NCBI GenBank assembly: GCA_022661535.1
Contig: JAKULF010000012.1
Span: forward strand, 1,289,893 to 1,353,892
Direction of reading: 5' to 3'
DNA: 64,000 nt
From: Eutypa lata
Lineage: Eukaryota > Ascomycota > Sordariomycetes > Xylariales > Diatrypaceae
This document shows positions 34,843 through 47,640 of this stretch, in pieces (positions within the stretch are counted from its first letter, which is position 1; each line of letters starts with the position of its first letter). Made by a program: the position numbers and the translations under genes. The notes under the pieces are model-generated. The model was given only the letters and a program-made list of their open reading frames with translations. It did not search any database and was not told the origin of the DNA.

Positions 34843-35716
34843 TCACAGGATGTCCTCATCGACATCGAGACCTGCTAGAGAGGCCTGCCGAGCCTTTCCT
34901 TCTTGAGCTCTCTGGGCATTCTGTCGCTGAGTTTCTTTAACGTCCCTTTTTCTCTTCTTCGGGTTCGAGTTTCTTCTTCGGGTTCGAGTTGGAGGCCGGT
35001 TTAGAAATACCGGTGGTAGAGCCTCCAAAGGAGAAGTTGGGGTCGGACTCGCGCTGGAAGTATCTGTCCCAGAACTTCGACAGGGTCTGGGTTTGGTTTG
35101 CCAACTAAACGAGACAGGTGCGATATTTGCACAGGGAAGGTTCTCAGGCCCTCCTGACTGCTACCGTAAATCCGGACTGCTTCAAGTAGGGAAATTTCCG
35201 GCAGTTGGATCGGCTACTGGAGATTCTTGGGCCAAGAATCTTCGCCTTGGAAGAAACCTTGGTTCTCTGCTCGTGGACAGTTTGGAGAATACCATACAGC
35301 AACGTGTAGGGCTCAGACTCTGAGACTTTGACATCGGGTCTGATCTCGGCAAGATATTCATAGATTTCCTCGTAGTCACCGGATCTGGGTGGGTATTTTG
35401 CGAGAACCAGGTGCCAGAAGTGTCTGGTATCCGTAGTGTTCATCTCCTCTTGTAATAGTTGAAAGCCCGGTGCGATAAGTGGTAGGCAGCATTTCGGGGT
35501 CCGATGGTTTCTAATCTCATCACTATCGGAGGCAGGACGTGAATTAGCCAATGTGGGCACAGGCGGAGGCGCGATCGGACAGGCAGAGGTCGAGTACGGA
35601 TGGACAGACAGGAGGAAGTCGGAGATGACCAGTTCGATTGCGAGAAGCTTGAAAATAACGAGGTCGAGCATGAAGAGTTCGTGTCGGAGAAGGACTGGAG
35701 GTAGGAGATCAAGCAT
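34843..35716 (-). pseudogene. Minus-strand gene remnant broken by a tandem duplication
   Basis: The downstream end reads LSKFWDRYFQRESDPNFSFG, GSTTGISKPASNSNPKK in one frame and then KKRKRDVKETQRQNAQRAQE, GKARQASLAGLDVDEDIL in another. The switch coincides with a tandem duplication of TTCTTCTTCGGGTTCGAG at about 34952-34989 on the plus strand. Restoring one copy would make a continuous tail with a basic KKRKR nuclear-localisation-like cluster and an acidic end. Upstream (35430-35260) EEIYEYLAEIRPDVKVSESE also looks coding. I do not recognise the family; the two parts may be exons of one gene. Function unknown. Confidence 0.4.
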
Positions 35717-35854
35717 AGAGAGATCTGGCAGGTCGTGTACGAATGGTCGGACAAGAGAGGTTGGATATGACGTGACCGATTACGAGACGGTCGCGCATGA
35801 GGAAGGACGAGCATGAGAAGGTCGGGTAGCAGGAGATCGGAGTCGAGGTCGAGG

Positions 35855-35905
35855 TCAAGGTCGATATATCTTACGTCGCATGTCGCATGTCGCATGTCAT
35901 GTCGC
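35855..35905. repeat. (GTCGCAT)n heptamer and GGTCGA words
   Basis: GAGGTCGAGGTCAAGGTCGA is followed by three GTCGCAT-type units and CATGTCATGTCG. Confidence 0.7.
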
Positions 35906-36094
35906 AATGACAGGGTCAACACCAGTATTATACAGACTCACAGCGTCTCCAGTGCAGCGGACAGATTGGAATTGGAAGAATGTGGTAGCTTGATTCCTCC
36001 GATCTAGCTCTTAATCTAGCTATACGTCGCATGATAGGGAGCACGACAGAGAGACAGAGGGGGAGATAGATGTGCCACATGGTCTCCTGTATTG

Positions 36095-36410
36095 TGCAGG
36101 TGGCCCCTGGAGGTTGGGTTGGGTTGGGTTGCGCTGCGCATGTCGGTCAGGATTCATGGCTTTGGGGGAAGAAGCGCAAGAGAAAGAGACAGCATAGTCT
36201 CTGGAGGTCGCACTGCGCATGTCGGTTAAGGTCTTCCCCTGGAGGCTGCCCTGCGCGTGTTGTTCAGGGGCCCTTCTGTAGGTTGCGCTGCGTATGTCGG
36301 TCAGGCCCGCTAGGGTAGGGAGTGTGAGAGAGGGAGAAGGAGAGGGAGGAAAATGTGTATTGCTGTTGTTTTCTGAATTCCAGAGTTCCAGAGTTCCAGG
36401 TTTCCCGTTA
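36095..36410. repeat. Dispersed/tandem repeat, copy 2 (TGCGCATGTCGGTCAGGATT)
   Basis: Four diverged units each carry TGCGCTGCGCATGTCGGT..CAGG or a variant, and the first begins with four GGGTT units. The block ends with AGGGTAGGGAG, TTGCTGTTGTTTTCTG and CAGAGTTCCAG words shared with 5936-6150. More unit copies are present here than at the first locus. Confidence 0.6.
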
Positions 36411-39400
36411 GCATCGATACTGAAGCTCGATGTATGTCGCAGGACTGGGTGTATGGCACTTATGTGTAAATATTCAGGGGCATGAAGTAACGAGGATGGA
36501 AGTCAAGGCATGTGGTAAAGACTACGATGTTGGTGAAACTTATGGAGCTGACAGGTAAGTAGATGCCGTGTTGGGTGCGTCAAGGCGTCGAGTTGTCGAG
36601 TTATCAACAGTTGCTGTGTCGCTGTACTGGAGAAAGATATGTATTTATATGGAAGGAATCTACATGCAAGCATGGCCCCTGAATTACATCAAGGTCCAGA
36701 AGACACATACCAAGCCAAGTTGTCCGTCTTAGCATTATCAAGTATCAATTGATGTGGGTATGTATGTTAGGAACTTAATGAGGGTGCCTATCTGCTAGAT
36801 AATTAGAAAGGCAATGGTCTTCTGTGAGGCCTATCTCACGGCAGCGCCTTCCACAACAGCGCACTCAAACCCCCATCAAATCTTTACCTACATACCCACA
36901 TACCTGTATACATCCTACCTAGCCTACAAAGTTCTAGGTGTCCATTAACTGAGATGCCAGGGGATTGATGATGAAATCAGGCGATTATTTCCAGCTTCAG
37001 CCAACCTACATAGCTACCTAGGTAGGTGGGCACCTGGGTAGACACCATCCATCTGGACTCCTTCATATGCTTACTCTTATTTATTTTCTTCTTTGTTTGA
37101 TCTGTCTACACTGTCTCTCTTTCGTTCCCCAGCTCATGCTCTCGCGCAAGCCACTGATTAATGGTGGCTGGTCAGTAGGTAGTTAGTCGATGACAGGCAG
37201 CTAATGAACTCGAACTTCAACCAGGTATATCTATATTATCTCCTCTTCCTCCCTCCATTTACCCCTATCTCAAACCAAAGCCGTCGACCCTCACCGACAT
37301 ACAACTAATTAGAAACCTAGAACTCGGACAGAAGACAACCACAACCACAACCACCACAAGACATCTCCCTCCCTTCCTAACCTATTCGGCTCCAGCAGTA
37401 GTAACAGCGAGATCGTAACCGCGCCCCTCCCATATTTTCCGTATACACCGCATCCCACCTCATACTATACAGCGAACTCCGTATCCGAGAGTGGGAGCTT
37501 AGGAAGACGGAAGCAGCAAGCAAATCATATGAAGATGAGATTAGGAAGATGAGGAGATCTATGTGACGTTTCTAATTCGTACGTGACCCTAAAATCATTG
37601 GACCTAACCGACATGCCCAGACTGACATGCCCCGACCGACACCCCCGACTGACATGCGCATTCATTGAACTCTTTTCCGATATAGAAAATCTGTTTCGGT
37701 GTATCGGTTGATGCCAAAAATGTCAACAACACTGCGATCCGAGAGTGTGAGTTTAGGAAGACGGGAGCAGCTTTGAGCTGGTGATGGAGGGCGCTCGTAA
37801 GAAGGATAATAACAAGAGGGAGTAAAGAAATCGTTCGCCCCCATCCGGGAAGGTCATGGATGCGTCTCGTACATATCTGGATATTGTCAGATTTGAATAA
37901 TCTGGTTCATACAAGGTTGAATACCGAATGACCAGGTATCCTCCAATCCGAATACGTCTTGTTCAAGTCCGGATGCCAATGAATTCCATAATGATTTGAC
38001 CTCATTCCCGGCGAGTCTCCTCCCCTCCCCTATTTTCTCCTAACTGTAGCTTACTTCTCTGACTGCCGCTGACGCTGATTGATGCTCCTTAACTAGTTAG
38101 CTTAAAGACAACTTCATCACTCATCGCGGAGGCTGTTCTCCCGACTCTCACAGCTCCCACGGCTCCTACGGCTCCCACAATTCCGCTCCGATGATTCTTC
38201 TCTCACTGCCGACACGACAATATTTCCAGCCCATCGCACCCCTACCTCGCACCTTTGGTCTCCCGCATGTCGCCTACCGCCTGTCAGTTCCCGCCTACCT
38301 ACCTTCCCCCATTTGTAGATTGATACATTCTCGACGATCGAGAAATGGTTCACTCCGGCCCCCAAACCGACGCGCGGGCGCGCCCATCTAAGCGTTACAC
38401 GTTCATCGAGGGCCAAACAACTCTTTCACAAGTTCCACAATCCGACCGTCCCAGCGCAGCGCAGCGCAGCACAGCAATGATTACAGCCCATGCCACCACC
38501 ACACACTCCAATATACTCGATTAGCATAGACAGCCGCTACGAACTTGATGAGCAAAGAGGGGATCGCGATGCGCAAAGAAGATTGGGATGGCTAATTGTT
38601 AAGATGGTGAACTACCGACAACACATATGGAATAATTTGATAGGACACTGTGGCGGCACGGGCTGATCGTCGATGAAGAAGGCCATGTACATAGTTAGAA
38701 GCATTAGAATGTTATCCGTTGTTGTGTGCCCTCGCTGTGGCCAACAGTCTTCCCAGAAATCTTCTAGCTGCTCTCCAGAGCCGAATGTCTCGACCAACGG
38801 GCCGATCCTTTGTGACTTGACCTCCTTGTCCCATGTCTGCTGTTAATGTCGTGAAACAGTGAATAGTCCGAAGCCCGCGGCTCAGGAGAGAAGCTCTTTG
38901 GAGATGTACAGATTCATACTACCATACCTCTCGACCTAGGCCTGAGGAACAATATGTTGCGCCGAGCATTGACCTCCGCCCCTTTCTTCTATCCCTCTCC
39001 CAGGCCAGCTGGGACTAGCACCTGATTGCCTCGCAGCGCATCGTGGTCAGCCATGCCTTTGCCCTTACTTTCATTCGATGTCGCAAGGTTTGATGCTCAA
39101 GCCTACATCTAGTCGCAGGGCGCATACGTTCGTTCTGTGTTGTCGGGAGTGAATGTCGCTTTCTCTACTGCCTTCAATCCCGTACCTCACGACAGACTTC
39201 AAACACAGATCAACGCTCCTGGTCAAGAGGGCTGTGTGTGCTGACTGGTTTCGAACCCTCTTTGCTGGGAAGATCAGCTCACCGGTTTCAATGTTCGAAC
39301 TCCGGGCTAATCGCCTAGATCAATAACTTGGATCGCATCATGGGCATATCGGATGGAAGACGTAGATCGGAATTGACTAAGACTTGACTCAGGCTTGAGT

Positions 39401-40769
39401 TAGTTTCCCAACTTCCGTGTCAATGTCTCTGTCAACGTCTCCGTATCTCGTCTTGGCTCCTCTCCTTCTCCCAGCGACTCAAAGACTCGGAAACCCAGCC
39501 GACCAAACCCAACAGGAACTCTCCCTAATGCCACGAAATCCGAGGTTCTTCACCTTGACTTGAATGTCAATCTCTCATTACCACATCCACCCGAACACAC
39601 CTCCTACTCATCTCCAGGCACCCGCACCAGCCTCTATTGTTGGGATTTCGGTTATATCACCGAGACGAGGCCAACTCTCCTACACGTCCTAGCCATACAC
39701 TGATAAACTAAGAGGAAATGCGCATCTCCTATCTACGTATAGTCTTGGTGGATTGTCCGCCAAATCGAGATGCTGCTGGTGAGGACGGGCTACAACCCCA
39801 ATTGCGGGTGCTCTCTCATCGTCGCATCGTCGCATCGAGAGACAGTGAGACCACTCCGCAATCACGACCACGAAACAAACATCAATCAGCTTGCAAGTAG
39901 TCTCAGTGTCTAACACTCCAACCACATTCCTCCGCCAGCTAAGCGATCGATCCCAACCACTTCATCCACAAGTGCCAGTCCGTGAACGAGTCACCCACAG
40001 TTCAGTCATAGTCACAAAACACTATACCTCAAATACACTCTAACTCAACGAGCATGCACGCTACTTTATTGACGAATTATACACTCGCAGCGATCAAAGT
40101 TTAACTTAGCTATCCTATTTTATCAGACGAACTTAACGGCACATGACACAATGCGACAACAACTTCTCGGATGCCACAAGCTCTCCGTGCATCCACGGCA
40201 ATGACTCAGCGGCTGCTCGCCAATTAAACAACTCGATACCTTCGCAGTCGGCACTTCACGACATCCTTAATCATGTTGGGGCCATAATTCTCTGATGTCA
40301 CATCTTCTCAATTGACCGCAGCGTCAGTCAGCTCTACATACGATGATTTATCTATTCGTAGATGTCTCGCGCATTAGCGACGCCGGCGTCTCGAACACTG
40401 GCTCCCGACTAGATTGCTGGCCTGCTCTCAAGCTTCTCCCGACCTACACTTAGTTGCATCTCCTGTCGCATCTCCCGTCGCATTTGAATTCATTTGACGT
40501 CGCGAGCTGCAGCCTCTACCCACCGCCACTGAATAGTAACTCTAGATTGAGGGAAGACGCAGCCATTCGGAGTGCACGGTGATAATATTGAATTCCGGGC
40601 CAGCCTAGGTAAATCAATTCACTGATGCATGCATTGAGGATTCAATTTGTTATCTAAATGTTGTGAATTGCGGTTCGCGATCTATTGCGTAGGGCTGTGA
40701 TGGTGATATTGTCGCTTCAATGATGCCGCATGAAATGAACGAACGAGTGGTGCTGCGCTCTTCAATCGG
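36411..40769. other. Long gene-poor span
   Basis: No frame above 100 codons and no recognised domain. Small features include GCTACCTAGGTAGGTGGGCACC near 37013-37034, four AGCGC/CAGCG units near 38453-38472, and a duplicated phrase of about 20 bp (CGAGAGTGGGAGCTTAGGAAGACGG at 37486 and CGAGAGTGTGAGTTTAGGAAGACGG at 37740). The span reads as decayed intergenic DNA. Confidence 0.4.
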
Positions 40770-40901
40770 AAGTTGGGGTTATGGGGCTACATGGGTACTT
40801 AGGTTAAGTTGGGGTTACGTGAGTGGGTAGGTTAAGTTGGGGTTAGCTCATTCAATTCCGAGTTGACCAGGACTGGGACTGGGACTGGGACTGGGACTGG
40901 A
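40770..40901. repeat. AGTTGGGGTTA direct repeats and (GGGACT)n
   Basis: AGTTGGGGTTA occurs three times, twice preceded by AGGTTA. About 15 bp later come five GGGACT hexamers. Confidence 0.8.
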
Positions 40902-41295
40902 TGTGCGGCCTAGGTATGCACACATGATTCTACGATGCTGACAGACCAAGTCAATCGATCTAACTATAGGACTCTACATGACCTCTACATGCAATGTAAT
41001 CATTAGACATCTGCGTGTCAATAGTTAATAGAAAGCGAAAACATTTAGTCTCCAATTGAACATGTCGTGTGTCACGCTGATAGTTGCATTAAGTCGCTGT
41101 CCACGAGCATGACTGAGGACTGATGTCTAAATGTAGGTAGCGTGTTACATCGCATGACATACATGTCGCTGAACTTCACACTAGATGCAAGACTCTAAGG
41201 AAGCAGTTCATACCTGCGCGAGGCGGGAAATGTATTCATCCAGTAATGATATTAACTCCAAGCTATTTACCTGGCCTCAGACTGTGGTGGGAAGT

Positions 41296-41329
41296 GAGGG
41301 TGGAGGGTGGAGGGTGGAGGGTGGAGGAT
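41296..41329. repeat. (GAGGGTG)n heptamer repeat
   Basis: Four to five GAGGGTG units, G-rich on the plus strand. Confidence 0.8.
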
Positions 41330-42087
41330 GATTGGGGGGTATCGTGCTGGCTCAACAGCTGATACGTGGGTCCAACCCCCCTATTGACACCTACGTACTT
41401 ATATATACTACATACATCTTACCTACAGACCTACCGATCGGCCTACCCGCCTACCTACTACCTAGAGAGATGCAGTTGAGAAAACACCACTGCACCGCTA
41501 AGATCCTACCATGGGCATTCATCACTTGGTATGAGTAGCTAGGTCAACTCTTCCAAACCATCATCTTATCTCATCGTCAGTCTATCCACATACCCATCCA
41601 TCCACCTACTATTGAAAGCTCCGGAGCGACGCGCATTAAAAGCGCCAGTCATCTCGACTCCATTCGGATACCATCATACCCGTCACCATCCATTCATCTA
41701 TCCATCCGTTCGTCTCATACTAAATCAAAATGCATGCGTCATCTTGAAAGAGACAGTACGTGCTCACGATGAGCTGAACTACGATTTCAAGACTCCCGAC
41801 CATTCTTTTTAACCAACAGAGTCACCGAGTTTGAGATCACCAACCCCTCTGTCCCTCCGCGGTCCTCTGTCCTCCCTGGGCTCTTCTCCCTACGCTCTGC
41901 ATTCTACACTCTGAGCCCTGAGTCCCGAAAAAAACCAGACAATTCGAGCCACTGCCCTCAACATGACCTGGCAACTCTAACATGCGACGACCTTAGATCT
42001 TCAATCCCGCACCCTCCGCAACCCCCGCAACACCCCCATCTCCTACGGACATTGGAGTTGACAACACCTAGAGCTCGACTGTACAAG
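41330..42087. other. No recognised gene
   Basis: CATCCATCC-type words near 41590-41605 and 41689-41710, nothing else. Confidence 0.4.
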
Positions 42088-42152
42088 TAGGAGGAGGAGC
42101 AAGAGGAGCAAGAGCAGCAGGAGGAGCAGGAGGAGTGGGAGGAGTAGAAACA
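42088..42152. repeat. (GGAGCA)n / (GGAGGA)n purine repeat
   Basis: Imperfect GGAGGAGCA and AGAGCAGCA units. The minus strand encodes poly-Leu/Ser that should not be read as a membrane helix. Confidence 0.75.
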
Positions 42153-44568
42153 GCAGCACCGGCGCCAACCAGAGCACCAACCAGAGCCAGAGCCATACAT
42201 CCGAGTAGTACAGTACCCAGGACACCAAGTGTCTATCCAATATACTCAAGTCATTACTTCACCCGAAGCCTAGAGTCTTCCCACATTACCATGCATCTCG
42301 CGAGTCGCGTAATGAGCTATTCAGATACCTACGCGACGGCCGACAAGAGCTCTCGCGGGCTGAAGAAGGTCGGACGAAGGTCACTGTGCGAACACTCTCG
42401 TGTACCTCCCCGTCGAAATTTCGGGCGACGATGAATCCACTGCACTCGGCAACGATCCTCCTGCCCCCTCTCCTCCCGAATCCGAATCCCCCGCCCTCCG
42501 AATCTATCCAATCAAGCACCTCTTAACAGCTTTCCGAGCAGGACGCCTTGCGGCTTGGAGCTTGAAGATTGGCTATGGTCATGTCTGTCATGTCTTCTGT
42601 CATGGCAGGCATGAGCCATGGCGACAACTGTGACATGGAAGGGCCAGGAGGTACGGATTAGCATGGGGGACAAGGCAAGGTAAGGACGCGTCAATTACCA
42701 AGAAGCGTGGGAGATGGAACCACGGTGGCCTCACAGCTAAAGTCGCCTTTGCAATGCCTCTTATATCGAGTCTCCCAGGCGTGTTGAGTCTCCTCGCCGA
42801 ATCGGATTCAGTTACTGATCTAAGCGACATTGGCGATACTAGTTACTACGACAATATCCGACCAGACCGTCGCCAGATCTGTTGCCGTTACATACGAGAC
42901 CTTCAGTGATGACGACGGGCTGATCTGGATCGACAGCTTCGAGAATGTGACGCTTAATAACCCGACCATCACCTCGAGCGAGATCGACTGGTACTCCGAT
43001 CCCACATAGACTAGAGGGGCGAATGCGACCAAGGAGACTAGCCATTCCAATGACAATATCAATGGCGGGCCCATTGGAGCTCTCAGCTCGCGCATGGCCA
43101 TGTCCATTCCGCGCAGGATGTCGCCTGACTCTTGTATAGCACCGTTTAGAATATGCTTCCTGTACGCGTGTAGATAGCTCCATCTTCATCTTCATCTTCG
43201 TCTTCTTCACCACAACATCTTCGTCATAGCCAATGTAGATCGAATTGGGGATGTTCCTTGCCAAGTGGCTTAGACGCCGTAGATTTCAAGAGATGTCAGA
43301 GATGATTCATTGATGCCTTCAATTTAAGGGACATTAGAACCTCGGACTTGATCAAGACAAGATGCATCGACTAGGCTCGAGAATTGATGATGGGTGTCTA
43401 TATACAGGATATCTCGGATCTAAGAGTAGAGTTGTCAGCCTCATCTCACCTGAACACATTCCCCTGACTCCAGTTCAGCGACCTCAACGAGAAATTATAC
43501 AAGTCGCTGATGGTAGGTTGATAAACTAGGTAACTAGTTAGTATGAAAAATTTCCAACCGCCGCGGAGGCAGCGCATTCAGTTCATGAAATGTCAAGTCC
43601 AGAAGATACAGAGTGGCTTTGCCACCATGTCAATTGGACTATTTAAACACATAGGTATATTGCTGTGATTGATGCGACAACGAATATACCAACTACAAAC
43701 GTAAAACAGCATCGTGTTGTCAAGTTATTCAATCTTGATGTGTCGTTCATACCCCTGTTGTTCTAGTGGCGCTGATCTATAGTGGGTATGAGCCGCTGTG
43801 GATTGATGGAGTTAGTGGAGTTAATGGGCCAATGGGCCCCTTGCTCCCTGCCCCACGGCCCCTGTCACCCCTATCTCCGGTTCCCTGTCCCCGGTTCCCT
43901 GTCCCCTGTCTCCCCTGCCCTCCCGGCCTCTCCGTGCCGGTGCGCATTCAACTCCCTCCACACTTGCGCCAGGACTGAGAAGTTATTCGGAACGTTGTCA
44001 CTTGCCGCAAGAATAGCGAGGTCGCTCTCTTCAATCGCATTAACATAATCAGCATCAGCAATGGCATCAGTGGCATCATCGCCAGTTCAGGATAGAGCTT
44101 ACATCACGGCGCAAGGAGGGCAGAGTTAGGTTTAAGTGTAAGTTATATACCAACTAGACCAAATCACTTTACCAATTGACACTTGACACCTGACACTTGA
44201 CTACTCGCTGTTTGGTTACTGGCAAGGATATCTGTCTCTTTTCATTTACTTTCTGTCACTCTTGATTGTATTCACTTCCCCCCTTGCCATTGAGAATCGC
44301 TGGAGTATGGATTCCGAATGAACCCGCTCGGCTGGCCTCTTCTATGACCTGGTTCTGATCAATCGGCTGATTAGCTCATCTATCTAGGTTAACGAGCATA
44401 CGCCTGTCGGTTAACTTGAGGACTTAATTGAACGAATGATTCACAAGTAGCTAGACAACTAGGGAGGTAAGCAGTGTATACCTCCACATCTACATTGCCT
44501 CTACTACTATGTCCTCCGCCGACTTTGGGTGCCGGTAGGTTAAGACGAGTAGTGCCGTCCGTCGTTAC
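42153..44568. other. Gene-poor; weak coding-like stretch near 42.7-42.9 kb
   Basis: On the plus strand 42697-42909 reads FAMPLISSLPGVLSLLAESD and TDLSDIGDTSYYDNIRPDRR before a stop; overlapping minus-strand frames of 95 and 141 codons compete. (CTTCAT)-type hexamers lie near 43180-43205. A C-rich tract with repeated GGTTCCCTGTCCCC lies at 43847-43925. Confidence 0.3.
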
Positions 44569-44624
44569 TACAACACAGCACCTACAACACAGCACCTACA
44601 ACACAGCACCTACAACACAGCACC
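44569..44624. repeat. 14-bp minisatellite TACAACACAGCACC x4
   Basis: Four perfect copies head to tail. A diverged single copy (TACAACACATCATC) lies at about 44876, heading the second unit of a local duplication. Confidence 0.95.
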
Positions 44625-45095
44625 TAAAGCTCGAGCTATTGTAGATGAGATAGTTGGTGCCCGGCGGAATGTCACTCGATATCCAGAAGCCCAAATTGAT
44701 CCACGTACTTGTCGAGCAGAAGTTCGAGAGCAAGCAACCCGTCGAGCCGTCGAGCCAGAGCAAATCCACTCGAGCACACCGATTGAGTAGAAGCTTGAGA
44801 GAAACCTAGTCATCGAGTCAGAGCAACCGATGTAAGCACTGTTCGAGCAGGATTTGACAGCAAGCCAGCCATCACTACAACACATCATCTACAGCTCATG
44901 ATATTGTAGATGGGCTAGATGGTGTCGCGCGAGCCCATCCTCCTGCAGGAACCCGGCCTTCCGCAGGAGTCGCCGATCAGCCCCGGGTAGAAATTGGCCT
45001 CCAGCGTCCTTGACCGCCCGGATCATGTCGCAAGCCGCCGGCGCGGCGCCTCTTCCGATGGGAATGTGACTCTCGATATCCAGAAGCCCGTATTA
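44625..45095. repeat. Local tandem duplication
   Basis: Two segments share TACAACACA.CA.C, AGCTC..ATTGTAGATG(A/G)G.TAG.TGGTG, then GGAATGT.ACTC(T)CGATATCCAGAAGCCC. The first runs 44569-44690 and the second 44874-45090 with extra sequence inserted. Between them GTCGAGC/CGAGCAG words recur. Confidence 0.55.
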
Positions 45096-45224
45096 GCTAA
45101 TGTGCGACGAGACATGCGACGAGTTATGCGACGCCAAGTGAGGAGGCAATGCAGTATATCTGGGTGACAGAGCCTCTATGACTCAACATCATAGATAAGA
45201 GGTTCTAGTTGGTGATGATTCAAC

Positions 45225-45372
45225 TACGCTCGTCCAATCGCTCGTCCAGTTGCGCCCGTCCAATCCCGCCCGCTCTGTTCAATTGCGCTCGTCCAACCCC
45301 GTTGTTTCCGGTTCAATTGCGCCCGGTCGGTTCAGTTGTGCTTGATCGGTTCAGTTGCGCTCGGTCACTCGC
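45225..45372. repeat. Degenerate minisatellite (GGTTCAATTGCGCTCGTCC)
   Basis: About seven units of 17-22 bp built from (T)CAATTGCGC(T/C)CG(T/G)TCC and GGTTCAGTTG words, followed by ordinary sequence. Confidence 0.7.
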
Positions 45373-46615
45373 TGCCATTCAGGCCGGCGGAATTGCCCGT
45401 TCACATTGCGTAGAAGGCGTCTGACATCTTGTGGTCATGAGTGGTTTTGATGACATCCAAGATATGTATTTACGTAGCTAAAAGCACCAGTATCAATCAA
45501 TGATTAACCTCCATGAAGTCTCGTGTTTACGCGAACCCTATTCTAGAACCTAAGTTATCTGGTAGTTGCAATCATCACATCTGTTCCAGGAGGCCTTGAG
45601 ATGGAGGTTCATCCGCGTAAGTAGGCGCGATTGATCTCTTAGGTCTATGAATACCTGAAGACTATGGGACTCACAAAGATGAGACTGGATAGGTATAATA
45701 GGACCGGCTCTACAGTGACGGGGCATCGCTTCGTTCTTACCATCCACCAAGCGCTACATGAACATGATCTACTACTCATCACGGTACTGTCAGTCGGGAT
45801 GACTAGAGTCTCCCCATGTAAGTTGACGTCCCAAAACCTGCTTGTCCTCCAAGTTTGTCCACTATCTCGGCCACTTCACTTGAGTATCTCGGCGCACAGT
45901 CGACCCTAGTGGTTCCAATCCTATGTCAAATCATGTCACCCGGGGCACAACTCTAGTTGCTACTCTGATCTCTACCGCTCTACCACTCTACCGCTCTCTA
46001 CTCTACCACCATACCACCCGACGATTCTACCTTGATAGACCACAAGCTGTATATCTCGTGCATGGACATATAGTTAATGTTGTCTACCATCCAACGCCCA
46101 GACACGCACACATACACACACCGGAACGTGGGTCTACCTACGTCCACCGGTTTGTGCCATGTTGTCTTCGGTGCCACCTGCGACGAGTACAATGTCTTCA
46201 TGGTATGTAAGGATTGGATCAACAGGCAGGTCTGCTATTGCGGCCATCCTCAGTTGCACCCCCATCGTTCAACTTTAACATTCGCCTTCTGTTCATATTT
46301 CATTGGGGATGTTTAAGAGCAGAAGATCGCCATCATTCATTGCGGAAAGGCCCTCGACTAGGCTGTATCGCATCGAATCATTCGGAGCAGACACTACGGC
46401 ATCTTGCCAATTCCATGACTTACTAGTGATTAGAGGTAATAACAGAATAGTTTCTACCTATCCAGCAACGCATCATGAACTCAGCGACTCATTGACCCGT
46501 TGATTGGTCGCGAAGGGAACTGAACCATTAATCAACGTATCTCTACTTGTGGTGTTGCTAGTGTAGACAGGAATGAAGGCCGAAATATATGTTCCCTTGT
46601 TCTTCGAAGAGGCTG
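45373..46615. other. No recognised gene
   Basis: A CTCTACCACTCTACCGCTCT pyrimidine repeat lies near 45979-45998. Frames up to 95 codons overlap on both strands. Confidence 0.4.
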
Positions 46616-46642
46616 AATGGATGGATGGATGGATGGATGGAT
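46616..46642. repeat. (ATGG)n tetranucleotide
   Basis: Six ATGG units plus ATG. Confidence 0.9.
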
Positions 46643-47516
46643 GCCCGTCTGTCTGCCCTTTGCCCATGCATCCGCCCATGTTACCGCCTATCCGTTCGCC
46701 CATCAGCCCTATGTTACCAGTTCCAGAGAAGAGAGATGGCTTCATTACATTAGATCCTAGTCATCTTGTTATCGCATTAAGGGTACTCATAGCTCGATGA
46801 ATACCACTGTTTGGTTGGCCACCTTCTTGACTTGCCCTATCTAGTTCAACTCAATCCTCTTCCCTGCAACTCAACTCATCTCGCCTAAGTTTTACCTATT
46901 ATCTACGCACTCTTCGCCGCTATTTATTAGTTGGAACTGGTGAGATGATATACGGCAGCATTTCCAGCTCTCCAAGTTTACTATGTTCTTGCGATATCCT
47001 GTTGTGATGTTGATATAAGTGACTGTGGTGACTAGAGTGGTGTTCATTAGTTGCGGCCACTACAAAGCTGCACCCACTCTAACTCTAACTCTATGTCTAA
47101 GTCTACTCCCTATGTAGCAGCGCATTGATAGCAGTTACGTATTAATACTTGTCGACCTAGCTACTTATCTACCTATCTACCTATCTGGACTTGGCCGAAC
47201 CCAACCCGTTTGACGTCACGAGCCACGCCTAACTTCTTGTGACTCCATTCATGTTAAGCTATGGAGGGGCTCAACACGGAACGAGGGGCTTGGTATGTAG
47301 TTGATATAGATATTGACGAGAGCCAATGAAAACAGCCGCTTGATATGTCTCCTTGCCTCTACGTAGAAAGTAAACATGCCGATCCCGTCTTATGCCGCCA
47401 AGCTGAAGCAGGAAGTACAGACTCGTGAACACACAATGATGAAAGAGAGGATTGGTGATTGCCCAGTTGGTTACTCGTCTCTAGTTCCTCGGAGCGATAT
47501 TCCGTTTATCTCTAAA
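46643..47516. other. No recognised gene
   Basis: Short repeats only: CTCTAACTCTAACTCTATGT near 47076-47095 and CTACCTATCTACCTATCTGG near 47169-47188. Confidence 0.4.
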
Positions 47517-47640
47517 TGAAAATTTCCCATCATCTCCCTCTTCCTCTTCCTCTCCCCCCTCCTCTCCCTCTTCATCTTTCCCCTCATCTTCATCTGCCTC
47601 CATCTCCATCTCCATTCATTTATCCTCTATCTTCCACCAC
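47517..47640. repeat. Polypyrimidine low-complexity tract
   Basis: CTCTTCCTC, CTCCCTC and CATCTCCATCT words in a nearly G-free plus strand. Confidence 0.8.

Noticed and set aside
44569..44624. CRISPR-like array
   Set aside because: Units are directly adjacent with no spacers; the same holds for all tandem repeats here, and the host looks eukaryotic.
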